DNA from: Xiphydria camelus
Taxonomy: Eukaryota; Arthropoda; Insecta; Hymenoptera; Xiphydriidae
Assembly (NCBI GenBank): GCA_963678675.1
Contig: OY783199.1
Coordinates: 10,996,356-11,060,355, forward strand
Reading direction: 5' to 3'
DNA length: 64,000 nucleotides
Shown here: piece after piece, positions 1 through 10,695 of the stretch
Position numbering within the stretch: position 1 is the first letter of the stretch
Layout of the letters: each line of letters opens with the position of its first letter
Made by a program: the position numbers and the translations under genes
The notes under the pieces: model-generated
Database searches by the model: none
The model's input: only the letters and a program-made list of their open reading frames with translations
Told to the model about the DNA's origin: nothing

Positions 1-1073
1 AAAGGTAGACTTCTTTGCTACGTTCCTGGCTGTCAAAGTCGTTTAAATAAAGACGTGTCTTTCCGTTATTTTCTAAAGCCGGGAAAACGCTTCGTGTATA
101 CTCCAGACGCGTTTGGAAATTTAGAAAAAATCGATTTTTAGAAAAGTGGATGATAATATGAAAAATAAAATCAGTTACGCCGTATGTCTAAGTGTATTCG
201 CGTCATTTTTCGAGTGCTGATTATATTTCCGTTGCCTATGCATGTACATGCTTAACCTAAATGTTTGCTCCAAAATAGTTATTCTTCAGATGTTCCAGCT
301 TCCAAGAGATTTTAAAACACGCTCCCCTTCATAGGAAGTTCCTATTACCCGGTTTTGTATTCGTCCACAGGCAAATTTCATTAATGTTAATCATATTTTA
401 CGTAAAAACTACTTTTAACCCATTGAAATACCTTGAACCTGCACTTTTAAAGCCGCCATATTAATTTTAGCTGCGCCCATAAGACAGTTATCAATAGCCG
501 CGCCTGTATTTACTTCACGCGATGGAGCTCTTGTTTTTACATGAAATTGAAATTCAAATTAATTTGAATCGAAAACTTTAAAAAAATATTAAATTATTAC
601 ATATGATTAGAACAAATTCTGTATAAGTAATAATAATATGATTAATTAACAGCGGAGTACAAATAAGGTGAAAGCAAATCCACGGCAGTAATATTTGAAC
701 TGAAATAAATTTTAAGATTATGTCACTATTACCAGACATAAAAATGAAAAACAAAATATAAATAAACAATTAAATATCAACAAACGTATCTAAAAATAAA
801 ATTAATAATCCTGCATGGTATGATACTTTATAAAACATTCCGGTACATGCAAAATATTCCGGTATTATTAATCGGCTTTTTGCCGCCAATTGTTTATATA
901 ATGATACTGATTGTTTTCTCTACAGAGACTCCATGCAAACTCAGTTCGTACTGTATACATATGTAATCATATATGGGTAGCACTGGCTCATAAATGATCT
1001 GATGTATTGTTACATCTGATTATGTATAAGTCATACTAGCTTGCGTTTTTATATCTCACACTATATGAATTAA
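1..1073. other. AT-rich stretch without a recognisable gene
   Basis: No coding pattern is visible. About the first 60 bases resemble 47080-47145 (shared core TACGTTCC, then GTCAAAGTCGT against GTCAAAAGTCGT), so the window probably begins inside another copy of that dispersed repeat. The rest is A/T-rich with scattered short ORFs that have no recognisable domain. Confidence 0.5.
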
Positions 1074-1077
1074 TATA

Positions 1078-2062
1078 CAGGGTCTTCAAAGAAATCATTT
1101 TAGAGACAAACGTTTAATGCAAAACTTTTAGCATTTTTCCCTGGCTACCCAACGGTCATATTGGATTTGACCTTGACCATGACTTTCAAGGTAATATTAA
1201 GGTCAAATTTATCTTTTTAAATGCGAACCCCTATTTTTGATACCGGAAATGAAAAGAGCGGGAAATTTCACATTCACATATGTCCTTGACCATTTTTTTC
1301 ATGTGACCTTTATGGTCAGCGGAGCACAGTGGGAAATTTCCTTGAATTAGAAGGACAACATTCTTAATTATTGGCTTATTCAACTTAAACCAAATACGGT
1401 ATAGGGGGTTTTTTGGGTCGCTGATCACGAATCTGGAGTCAGGTTTCAAAAATTCAAGATGACGGATCCAATATGGTGGACGAGATTTTCGAAAATTGAC
1501 GGATTCGTGCCCAATTTGGAAAATTTTGAATTTTTGAAATCTGATTTCAGATTCGTGATCAGCGACCCAAAAAACCCACTTATACCAAATTTGGCACGAA
1601 TCCGTCAATTAAAAAAAATCTCGTCCGCCATATTGGATCCGCCATTTTGAATTTTTGAAATCTGACTTCATATTCGTGATCAGCGGCCTAAAAAATCCCC
1701 TATAGGGGGGTATACCGAATTTGGTTTAAGTTGAATAAGCCATTAAGAATGTTGTCCTTCTAATTCAAGGAAATTTCCCACTGTGCTCCGCTGACCATAA
1801 AGGTCGCATGAAAAAAATGGTAAAGGAAACATTTGAATGTGAAATTTCCCGCTCTTTTCATTTCCGCTATCAAAAATAGGGGTTCGCATTTAAAAAGATA
1901 AATTTAACCTTGATATGACCTTGAAAGTCATGGTCAAGGTCGAATCCAATATGACCATTGGGTAGCTAGGGAAAAATCCTAAAAGTTTTGCATTAAACAT
2001 TTTTCTTTAAAATGATTTCCCGCTGAGATAATCAGCCGTACCGGGACTTTTTGAAGACCCTG
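1078..2062. mobile_element. 985-bp foldback (long inverted repeat) DNA element
   Basis: The two halves are reverse complements over almost the whole length. The termini are CAGGGTCTTCAAA and TTTGAAGACCCTG, each flanked by TA, which fits a TA target duplication of the Tc1/mariner type. Near the centre both arms carry a module (GCTGATCACGAATC and its complement, plus GGATCCAATATGG) that recurs in other repeats of this window. The outer arm (CTTGACCATGAC, AAAACTTTTAG) recurs at 18848-18961 and 57010-57220. It has no transposase of its own, so it is a non-autonomous element. The antiparallel ORFs inside it are products of the palindrome. Confidence 0.85.
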
Positions 2063-3018
2063 TATAATCGGAATATCTGCTTACACGTGAATTTACACTA
2101 AACATAATACATGACTATATCAGGACATACATGAATCCATATATGATCAGATATACTACTACATTTTATGATATATGGGTTTACATATGATCATATATCA
2201 GCATATCTCGAATCATATATAATTATATATAAATATATATGACAGGTTATATGAGTATATATATAGCTATGTACAATGTATCATTCGAGGACTATGTTTT
2301 TTAACATGTTAATTCAATTGAGAATGAAGTTCAAATCATCACGTAATCACTCATGTTGATATATGATTATTAATAACTGAGTTACAGCGTTTTTATGTAT
2401 GTAGCAGATATTTCGGGGACGTCCTGTCGGTATAGTAATTTTCTGCTTATTGAAAATATATGCACCATACACACATGAGGGACTAGTCCTTGAACTATAC
2501 ATTAGCAGTACAGCACGGTATTTTTAACATGTTCCCAAACTATGTTTTATAAAATTAGCCCCTTTTCATATACACTATACCTACTTTGAGGACTAAAAAT
2601 TACACAGTGTGTATACTTCAAGGGCAGTAGATATATGTAGCACTTTCTAATATGTCTTCGAATTATATCTTATAAAATTAGCCAATTCATACACATTACA
2701 GCTAGTTTGAGGACAGAAAAATACACGGTATGTATACTTTGAGGACAGTTTGACTTCGAAACAGAGGTGTGAATTTCTATTTACTCAGGTAGAGAAGCGT
2801 GGTTGTCAAAATTTAATACTTCACTAGTTCTTAGTTCGTTTTCCTTCACAATGAGAATTGATCTATAGTTATTTGTCCTTGAACTGTATTGCATGGTAGC
2901 TTATATAAAGTGACAAAGAAAGTTAAAATTTATCGGTCTTCGAAATACTAGTCCTCGAAGTATTGGTAACTCGAAAGTTAACTTTGAGTTAATTCTCCAG
3001 TTATCATCGATGGGCTTA
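2063..3018. other. Intergenic, with recurring TTTGAGGAC-type motifs
   Basis: No gene is recognised. Short motifs recur here (TTTGAGGAC, GTATACTT, TTATAAAATTAGCC) in two loosely repeated blocks around 2530-2640 and 2650-2750. The segment 2800-3015 is similar, with divergence, to 4280-4505 beyond the Harbinger element. Confidence 0.4.
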
Positions 3019-4109
3019 GGGCCGGTTTATCAGTGCACAGTTATCTACTTTAACTGTTGGTCAAGTTATAGCTGTAGGTCAAAATAACGTCAAACTGTTT
3101 ATCAGTGTCCTGGGTTAGACAAACTGTAAGCTAATATCTCGGCTATTTTAACAGGCGCTTTCTTTGCCTGTCAAGGAAATAACTGGCGGCTATACCTAAA
3201 TGGTAACAAAGAAACAGCAACAGAAAGTAAGGTTAGGTTGTTGTGTTTGAAATAATAAGAATTAAAATGCATTTTGAAGAAATCGACATTAGTGATGAAG
3301 ACGAGGACTTGTTGGATTTTTTTGAATATGAGAGAAGACCTTATATAGATAAGGAAAGAAATAACCTTTTAGAAGAACTGGATAATGTCGAATTTCATAG
3401 GAGATTTCGACTATCGAAAAATATAGTGCTACTAGTTCTTGAGCAAATTGAACATTTGATTGAATCTCCCACTGACTGGTAAGTAGATAGCTATCAAAAT
3501 AACAATTTTTGAAATTATGTAACATGTTTATGCTTTTATTAGGAACCATTGATCACCCCTATGAATCAGTTGCTTCTAACTCTAAGGTATTATGCAACGG
3601 GAATTTTTTTAACAACTGTTGGTGACTTATTGAATGTCAGTAAATCTTCAGCATCAATCAAAGATCTTGCCCCGAATGTTTTAATTAATAACACGCATTA
3701 ACGTTAAACGCTGACGGCTTCTTAACCAAAAAATCACACGCGAGTCGAACTGACAGCTCGCAGACGCTGTAATTGAGGTTATGACTCGATAGGTCAAGTA
3801 TTGCCGGCTCACCAACGGCTTGAGTGATTTTCGGTGGTCATTGGCTAAATGTTCAATTTCAACCAATGACCGTCGAGTGCTCCCAAGGAGCGATATCTGC
3901 TGAACGCACCCATTCATTTCCGTTGGTGCGTTTCACGGAAGAAACTGTGTTGCCAAACTTTCATTTTATGTAGCTGGCGGCAGTGTAACTGCTAGCTAAT
4001 TGAAGGCAGGATAAACACTTGTTACTGTAACAGAACCTTTGACTGACAGTTAGAGTTAGCTGCCAGCTATTAAGCTGGCAGATTTAACTGCGCACTGATA
4101 AACCGGCCC
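3019..4109 (+). mobile_element. PIF/Harbinger DNA transposon, internally deleted
   Basis: The terminal inverted repeats are GGGCCGGTTTATCAGTGCAC at the left and the matching TGCGCACTGATAAACCGGCCC at the right, with one mismatch. They are flanked by TTA on both sides (3016-3018 and 4110-4112). A 3-bp TWA target duplication is diagnostic of PIF/Harbinger. The 1.09-kb body holds only the N-terminal part of a transposase, so this is a deletion derivative. The 3690-4000 interior does not look like transposase and may be foreign or non-coding element sequence. Confidence 0.9.
3267..3660 (+). pseudogene. Harbinger transposase N-terminal remnant
   Basis: From ATG 3267 the frame reads an acidic stretch (EEIDISDEDEDLLDF), then LLEELDNVEFHRRFRLSK, the usual N-terminal region of HARBI1-like transposases. 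A GTAAGT donor at 3479 and a TTATTAG acceptor ending at 3542 bracket 64 bp that could be an intron, although the join is off by one base for the downstream frame. Beyond it MNQLLLTLRYYATGIF and TTVGDLLNVSKSSAS match the HTH segment that precedes the DDE core. The catalytic domain is absent, so no active enzyme can be made. Confidence 0.85.
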
Positions 4110-4112
4110 TTA

Positions 4113-5010
4113 ATGAAGCAAAGTGACATAGGTACTAATCGTTCGAACAGAACGAAAGTATGCAATAGATTACATACTTGACGTAATTAACGTATAATGA
4201 AAAATTCTTCAACCGTAGCGGTTAAATAGACGTGTGGTTTTCGACTTTTCGAGACAGACACGCAGCTTTCTACTCATCCGGATAAACGCGTAGTTTTTTA
4301 AATTTAATACTTCGTCTGTTCTAAGTTCGAGTTTGCTTTCACAAAGGGAATCGAGGTATACCTAGTAATTCACTTTTGGAGCTCATCATACGGCAGTAGA
4401 TTAAATGAAGGAAATTAATAAATTACCGACCTCGAAATATCGGTAATTCTACGGTTAATCCCAGGTTAACTCTCAAGTTATCGTTTGATGAAAATAGCCC
4501 TAACTTAACGAAAAATATACTAACTTTAATCCACTTCTACAGAAAGGGCCTTGTTTCCTAATTTAGCCCTTTTAGGCCAGGCAACATAGGCCAAAAAAGG
4601 GTAGTGTAGGCGAAATAATTCTCGGAAAGCTGGAGATGGTTTTAATCTTTTCATTTGCATGTAAAAAGAGTTTTTTAAAGTTTGCACCAATTTTCTGCTT
4701 GTGCTGTATGAGGGGTGTCCCAAAAACTTCGAAATTTTTCGATTTTTTGTTCAGTTTTTCACTAATAACTCCTAAATGATGCATTTCTAGGAAAATTTTA
4801 CTCTTTTATAAATTAAAGTACATAAAATTCTACATAAAATGAGCCCCACATATTTGAAATTAAGTTAAGTAGTATAGACGATATGCATGTTTGAAAAACA
4901 ACCATTTCTTAACTTTTGGAAGGAAAAATCATATTTTTTTTTGATTTTTAGACCTTATTTCCATTACGTAAAATGTATTATGTGAAATTATTCTATATTT
5001 GGAATTTATA
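4113..5010. other. Intergenic; holds the second copy of a diverged duplication
   Basis: 4280-4505 resembles 2800-3015: shared TTTAATACTTC, CCTCGAAATA-like and GGTAACTC-like blocks in the same order, ending at ATAGCCCTAACTT against GGGCTTAGGG. No coding sequence is recognised. 4740-5010 is A/T-rich and leads into a polypyrimidine-poor TTACAG acceptor. Confidence 0.4.
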
Positions 5011-5016
5011 TTACAG

Positions 5017-6898
5017 CGAGTGCTGTATCAGATATACGTAAGCTGCATTCTTCTGCCCCCTCCCTTGCTATTAGCGTATCCCATAAGTTTCTTCCGCGCC
5101 ACGCTATGAATGATTCTAGCCGGCTATTATCCAGAACAACTAGAGATAACAGTGACTGCAAGAAATTCGTAGACTGGTTCCTTTGCCATAATCCCTTTCC
5201 AGTAGGGGAGTACGTAATGTCAATGTCTACTGGAACTGTAGGAGATGAAAACGTAAATTACCATCTATCAGACCAAATCGGAAATTCCAGTCTCGAAAGT
5301 ATTATTGGAAGCAATTTTGGTCAAGTGAAGTTCTCCAGAAAGAAAAGAGTGTTACCAATGCGAGGCTTCACCAGCAGTGTAAAGTTGCATGACGAAGTAG
5401 TGCTAATAGATTTATATACCATTTTCAGGAGAATCTCATTTCATAAAAAAACAGAATACGAACTCAGAAATTACTTCACATATGAATTGGCTCCATATCC
5501 ACCATCTTTATTTGATGAACGAGGAATGATGAGGAAGTCACGTAATTCTATTTTTTATGATTTATTTGATCCAGTTGAAACCCCGTCAAATATCGGAACT
5601 GCTCTCTATTTGATTGACGGTGGATTCCTACTTCACCGAGTACTGTGGGAGTTAAGAGAAAGGTTCTCTTTAATCCTCAATAAATACATAGATTATGTCA
5701 AAAAATACTTTGGGGCGCGATTAATCATAGTATTTAATGGCTATCCAGACGACCCTACAGGGAAGAGCACAAAATCTGCAGAACGCCTTAGAAGGAACAA
5801 GTGTATTGCAGCGACCGTTGAATTTGATGAAACAATGTCATTGACAATGTCAAAAGATAAATTTCTCTCCAATGAGGGGAACAAAAAACGAATCATCTCA
5901 ATGCTGATTCAGAAATTTGCAGATGAAAACATCGCTGTCGAACAAGCTGTAGAGGATGCCGATACAACAATTGTCAGAAGGGCTATAGAAAATGCTACAC
6001 ACTCCGAATGTGTGATTGTGGTAGGAGAAGACATTGATCTTTTAATAATTATTACTGCATTAGCTCCTAATAGCGATCCATTTTTTTGATGAAGCCTGGA
6101 AAAGGAAAGTCAGAGACCATCTTCTATTCCCCGACACACTTCAAAATGTCAAACAAAGTTAAAGAAAATGTATTATTTCTTCACGCGTTCAGCGGATGCG
6201 ATTCAACATCAGCCATTTTCAGACAGGGGAAGATGAAGTTTGTAAAGCTTCTCGACAAAGATGCAGAGGTACAAAGAACTGTCGAGATATTCAAAAACCG
6301 TGACGCGACTACAGATGAAATTGGTGCTGCTGGCGAAAAAGTAGTTACGGCTTTGTATTCTGGATCACTTCTTCAATCTTCCTCTCTGAATGAAATACGC
6401 TTTAAACTGTTTACCAAATCCTTAGTACAGAATACTTTCAACTTATTGTTAGCTACTCTTCCTCCAACTGAAGAAGCTGCTAGACTGCACGCAATGAGGG
6501 CTTTTCTACAAATTAATTTGTGGAATGGTCATTTGATGGACCCAGTTCAATGGGGTTGGAAGGTTACTAAGCTTGGGCTGCTTCCAGTACCATCAACAGC
6601 CGAACAAGCCCCGCAGGAACTGCTTAATAACACTGCCTGCAAATGTTTGAAAAGGTGCCGAAAAGCTTGTGGTTGCAGGAAGCAAAGAATAAAATGTTCC
6701 CCAATATGCTTTAATTGCAAAGGAGCGTCCTGCACTAATATACCAGATGAAATTGATGATGACTCAAACTTAAACGACGCCGAAGTGGTGCTACCTGACA
6801 ATGATGATGAATTAGAAGACCTCCTGGATTACGAGAACCTTAAAATGGACCAATTGCTTCAGTCAGCTTCTACTTCCAAACGTAGCAAATTGAATTAA
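5017..6898 (+). pseudogene. XPG/FEN1-like (PIN-fold) nuclease with C-terminal CXC-type cysteine domain, one frameshift
   Basis: The open frame runs from a TTACAG acceptor (5011-5016) and reaches the first ATG at 5106. The order of motifs matches FEN1/XPG nucleases: LIDGG (D171 counted from ATG 5106), IVFNGYP (208-214, where FEN1 has VFDG), EDAD (283-286), VGEDIDLL (306-313), then HAFSGCDSTSA (D39 of the downstream segment), equivalent to the GSDY turn. The C-terminus holds nine cysteines in a CKC-x3-C-x3-CGC array resembling a Tesmin/CXC zinc-binding region, followed by an acidic tail. The frame is lost in a T7 run at 6081-6087 and resumes at 6086-6089. I recognise the family as a recurrent uncharacterised group in arthropods and cnidarians, often present in many copies. 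Its biological role is unknown to me. Asn in place of the usual metal-binding Asp would be expected to weaken catalysis. The frameshift could be a sequencing error. Confidence 0.75.
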
Positions 6899-7162
6899 CG
6901 TTGTATTTATATAATTTTTAAATTTTGTTATTAATTACCCACACGTCGAAACTTACATCAAAGCTTTTTGTACTTCAACTCAATTTTTTATGTTTTAATT
7001 ACATATTTTCATCACAATGTGCATTTTTATATTTCAATCCCTGGGATTCAGCACCAAATATTGTACCAGTGTTCGCATATACGATCTGATACACGATATG
7101 ATAACTGTAGGATATCCAGCTATTATATTATTTATTTCATATATTACATTTTATATTGGAAA

Positions 7163-7168
7163 AATAAA
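7163..7168 (+). promoter_or_regulatory. AATAAA polyadenylation signal
   Basis: A canonical AATAAA lies about 265 bases after the stop of the FEN-like/CXC gene, in an A/T-rich 3' flank. It is a plausible 3' end for that transcript. Confidence 0.45.
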
Positions 7169-7282
7169 GCAAATAATCTATAAGCTGTTTATGTGGTCGG
7201 TTGCAGTCATCCCAGAGCTCTTTTACAGTGCATTTCATTGGTGACAAAGTCTCTTTAAAAATTTTTCTCTACACCGTTCAAA

Positions 7283-7608
7283 ATGGATAGTCAACATAAA
7301 CATTTACGACATATTATGCTTCATTGCTTTAAAAAAAGTAATAGTGCAAAGGACACTGCAGACGAGATTTGCACTGTTTACGGGGGTCTTACTACGACTA
7401 TTAGGATCGTCCACAATTGGTTTAGGAAATTTAGAGCTGGCAATTTCGATTTGAAAGATGAAGACCGCAGCGGCCGCCCAGCAACGACGGATATGGACCT
7501 TATCAAGAGTATGTTCCACACCTATTGACGGAGACGGCCTTATGAACCGTGTCACTATGTTCGATTTGCTTCTTCAGCGACATGAAAGAAATCCTTTCTT
7601 AAACATAT
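7283..7608 (+). pseudogene. mariner transposase remnant with internal deletion
   Basis: From ATG 7283 the protein shows the mariner N-terminal HTH pattern: RHIMLHCFKKSNSAKDTADE, TTIRIVHNWFRKFRAGNF and DLKDEDRSGRP. After about 75 codons it jumps, in another frame, to RVTMFDLLLQRHERNPFL, the segment that in mariner lies just before the first catalytic Asp. The region between the HTH and this segment is deleted near 7520. The remnant ends at a poly(C) run that starts the next foldback. No catalytic residue remains. Confidence 0.8.
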
Positions 7609-7613
7609 TTATA

Positions 7614-8162
7614 CCCCCCCCCCCCCCCCACCCCCCACCCCCCACCCTTCAAAACATCGACGATGTATGATAGCACGAATTAATAAAATAGCTCCCTTTC
7701 CAAAGTAATCATGTAACAACTTACGAATCACCAAAGATAATGAAAAAATTATGATAAAAAAGTAATGAAATCATTACCGCCAAATTAATGAAAGTAAGTG
7801 TGTTGTCAAGGTATGTTGCGTTAATGAGAGAAAAAGTACATAATTCCTACAATGGTTAACTGAGGATATATTCTCAGTTTCAGTGGAACTTGGTTTTTTT
7901 TCCCTCTGTATTATTTTTAGTCTCTGTAGCAAAGTTTACCATTGTATGGAATTATGTACTATTTCTCTCATTAATGCAACATACCTTGACAACACACTTG
8001 CTTTCATTAATTTGGCGGTAATGATTTCATTACTTTTTCATCATAATTTTTTCATTATCTTTGGTGATTCGTAAGTTGTTACATGATTACTTTGGAAAGG
8101 GAGCTATCTTATTAATTCGTGCTATCATACATCGTCGATGTTTTGAAGGGGGGGGGGGGGGG
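7614..8162. repeat. Foldback bounded by poly(C)/poly(G)
   Basis: The left arm starts with a C-rich run, then CTTCAAAACATCGACGATG. The right arm ends with CATCGTCGATGTTTTGAAG followed by a G run. The arms match for about 230 bp each around an A/T-rich spacer near 7865-7920. No coding capacity is seen. The homopolymers at both tips may be part of the element. Confidence 0.85.
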
Positions 8163-8406
8163 ATTTCATCTCTTTTTTCGTTAATTTTCTTTCGTGCTCT
8201 TTTGTCAGATAAATATGAAATATTTTTTTAAATGATAGAATGTAGTCAGTTATTATTATTACCAATACGCACAACTGTACGCATCTGAAGCTCAAGACCG
8301 ACTGCCTTTCCGGCAAAATTCCGTACACCGTGAGACAAAGGTTCGACGAGGTACCGACATATGTACCTCGGGGTACGGAACGCTGCGATAAAGCTGGCAA
8401 CCGTAA

Positions 8407-8617
8407 GGGCCTTTGCACACGACGTTTTTTAAACTAGCTGACGATGCGCCCTTTTGATGAGCGCGTTCGCTGCGCGTCATCAGCGCGTATTAGCAGGTTG
8501 TATTAGCAAGGATCGTGTGTAAAAGTCACAACTTGCCGACTGCCTTGCGTTTGCTGAGCGTACTAATCGCGTATAACGCGTGTCGTCAGCTAGTAAAAAC
8601 GTCGTGTGCAAAGGCCC
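8407..8617. mobile_element. 211-bp MITE with ~40-bp TIRs
   Basis: The left end GGGCCTTTGCACACGACGTT is matched by AACGTCGTGTGCAAAGGCCC at the right, and the similarity continues through CTAGCTGACGA / TCGTCAGCTAG. It is flanked by TAA and TTA, so the target duplication is not clear. It is GC-richer than its surroundings. Non-autonomous; superfamily not assigned. Confidence 0.85.
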
Positions 8618-8659
8618 TTAGTTGTGACGTAGGCAGGGTTCTCAGGTAAGGAGACCCCT

Positions 8660-8819
8660 GGGGCCCCTTTCTCTAACTCACTCGCAAGAGAAACGTATAC
8701 GTTTCTTAGCGAGTAGACCAATCAGGACCCCCTCCACAACGGAATACTTGATCCTGATTGGTCTATTGGCTAAGATGCGTATACGCAACTTTGCGAGTGA
8801 GTTAGAGAAAGGGGCCCCT
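8660..8819. repeat. 160-bp foldback element
   Basis: GGGGCCCCTTTCTCTAACTC at the left pairs with GAGTTAGAGAAAGGGGCCCC at the right, then CACTCGCAA / TTGCGAGTG. Weaker inner pairing (ACCAATCAGGA / TCCTGATTGGT) makes an almost continuous hairpin. CTG flanks both ends and could be a 3-bp target duplication. Confidence 0.8.
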
Positions 8820-9149
8820 GATCGCTTTATCGCGTAGTTTCCGACAAGGCGGAGAAAAGAGCGGCGTGGCGCGTCACTATACATTCATTGTTGTCAGCCG
8901 ACGTATCGCGTGTTAACAGTTTGAAAACAATTGAACATCGAATTTCGCACCTAGAGCGCACTCAATGATAAACGGAAAATCGGTAAAAACGTTTTCAGCC
9001 TAGATGACTGATTTAAAAATTATGAATGATAAATAAAATCATCAACATGTAATGATTTTATAATTAATGTTTCGATAATATTTACATTTTCCCCAGAACA
9101 ATTCGTTCGTGAAAGAAGTCATAAAAATCGTAAATAAACAAACTATGCG

Positions 9150-9262
9150 GTTTATTCACCGTTTCAGTAATTTTAACGAATCGGTGCAAACCGGATATTA
9201 TGTTCATAACATAGCATTCGATTTTCACCGATTTGTTAAAATTATCGAAACAGTGAATAAAC
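9150..9262. repeat. Short foldback palindrome
   Basis: GTTTATTCACCGTTTC at the left pairs with GAAACAGTGAATAAAC at the right, and the arms continue to a centre near TATGTTCATAACATA. Arms are about 55 bp with a few mismatches. No coding content. Confidence 0.75.
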
Positions 9263-9332
9263 TGCTCAGTGTTTACGGGCTGTAAGCCAACTGTAACTAC
9301 CGACTCGATCTCTACCGGTATAAATGAAAAAT

Positions 9333-9514
9333 TTATTCTGGTCTTTATCAATCTATCATTAGAGAATAATCAATCAATATATCTCATTAGAGAATAATCA
9401 ATTTATATGGTGCAACTAAGCATAATTTTGGTTATAACCATACATATATTTATTGAGAAAATTCGATGTAAAAATTGAGGGGGGAGGGGGCAGACATAAA
9501 GATACACGGGTTCT
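9333..9514 (+). repeat. Dispersed repeat, copy 1 (partner 21311-21466)
   Basis: TTTATATGG, then AACTAAGCATA, TTTTGGTTATAACC, GAGAAAATTCGATG and AAAAATTGAGG occur in the same order and orientation in both places. This copy has an extra internal duplication of the TTAGAGAATAATCAA segment. No coding content is recognised. Confidence 0.75.
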
Positions 9515-9678
9515 CGCTGCTCGCTTTACGTCGAGATGAACGAACGTACCTACAGTGAGCGTGTAGTACGCTCACTGTATTGGGGTACGAAGCAGTACAG
9601 AGCGTTCTTTAAAGCCTTGTATGGACAGCGCGTTTCAGTGTGCGAGCCTTCGTGCACACGTACATGATGTCCCGACCC

Positions 9679-9749
9679 GAGCAGAACCGCACAGTTACAG
9701 GGACCTTGAAATTTACCGTCGGCTGGGCTTTGTACAAATACCGACTGGT
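9679..9749 (+). repeat. Dispersed repeat, inverted relative to 12478-12540
   Basis: CAGGGACCTTGAAATTTA here is the reverse complement of the TAAATTTCAAGGTCCCTG block at 12478-12540, with weaker similarity on either side (GCAGAACC, CGGCTGGGCTT). A separate flanking block, CTACCGACTCGA plus TCTACCGGTATAAATGA, is shared in direct orientation at 9297-9326 and 12441-12470. Confidence 0.65.
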
Positions 9750-9814
9750 CACGGGTCGTCGCCGCAAAGGGAAGTGTACGTGACCCCGACAGCAAAGCGT
9801 GGATTTACACGCTA

Positions 9815-10690
9815 GCCGCACGCAGTGCTGCCACGTAGTGGCACCACTATGGTCTCACCGTGGCGTGATCGCGTGGCGTACAGAAACTAAAAGCACCGTG
9901 GCTACACAGTGAACACACTGAGTGGTTCACAGCGTAAAGACACAGTAGTTACACTCAGTGCAGTCAAGGTGCCTTTTTGACGTGCACACTTCGTAAATTT
10001 ACCGACCATGAATGTCGGTAACTTCATTGTCTTCACAAAATTTTTAACACGTCGTTTGCTGCCGCCGGCTCCGATCGGAGCCAGTCGACACTTCGCGCCT
10101 GTGCCGCCGGCTCCGATCGGAGACACATTGACGTGCACATTACATATAATTATTCAGTCTGTTACCGGCACTGAGCGCGATGCAATCAATCTAAAAGTGG
10201 CAGCGAATGTGTTAAATTAGAAAATAACAAAATTGATATAATAATAGATTTGTTCCCAGAAAGCAATTTGTGACTAGTTACAAATTTTGATCTGCGGATG
10301 TGTGCGGTTGTAAATTTACAATTAATTGATTTCACACCCCGATAGAAGAATTTTTAAATTAGAAAATAACAAAATTGATATTATAATAATGTTTCAAACA
10401 GTGCAAATTGTACTGAATTATTTCATAAATAATGAATAATTAATTATCATAATCGCTACTGTTTTGAAAAAGAAAGTATCAAATTATTTTTAAAAATTTA
10501 ATGAGATATATATATATATATATAAACCGGCCTTTACACAATGCAACACTGAGATATCTCGGCAAAAATATTTAAAATTTAGTTTACGTTTGACATAGCT
10601 CGAAATCGGCTTTCGGCTTTATCTCACTAGTCACAGTACTGTTGCTTTCAGGTATCGATATTATATGTATAACTTAGTCGACTTCCACCA
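9815..10690. other. Non-coding, with a twin 20-mer and an AT microsatellite
   Basis: GCCGCCGGCTCCGATCGGAG occurs twice (10061-10080 and 10103-10122); its second half is palindromic. A run of AT dinucleotides lies at about 10505-10525. AGAAAATAACAAAATTGATA is repeated near 10218 and 10360. No gene recognised. Confidence 0.5.
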
Positions 10691-10695
10691 CAAAG

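Noticed and set aside
1231..1650. ORFs with a repeated FRFVISDPKNPL peptide on both strands
   Set aside because: They arise from the palindrome and the shared 27-bp core motif, not from a protein.
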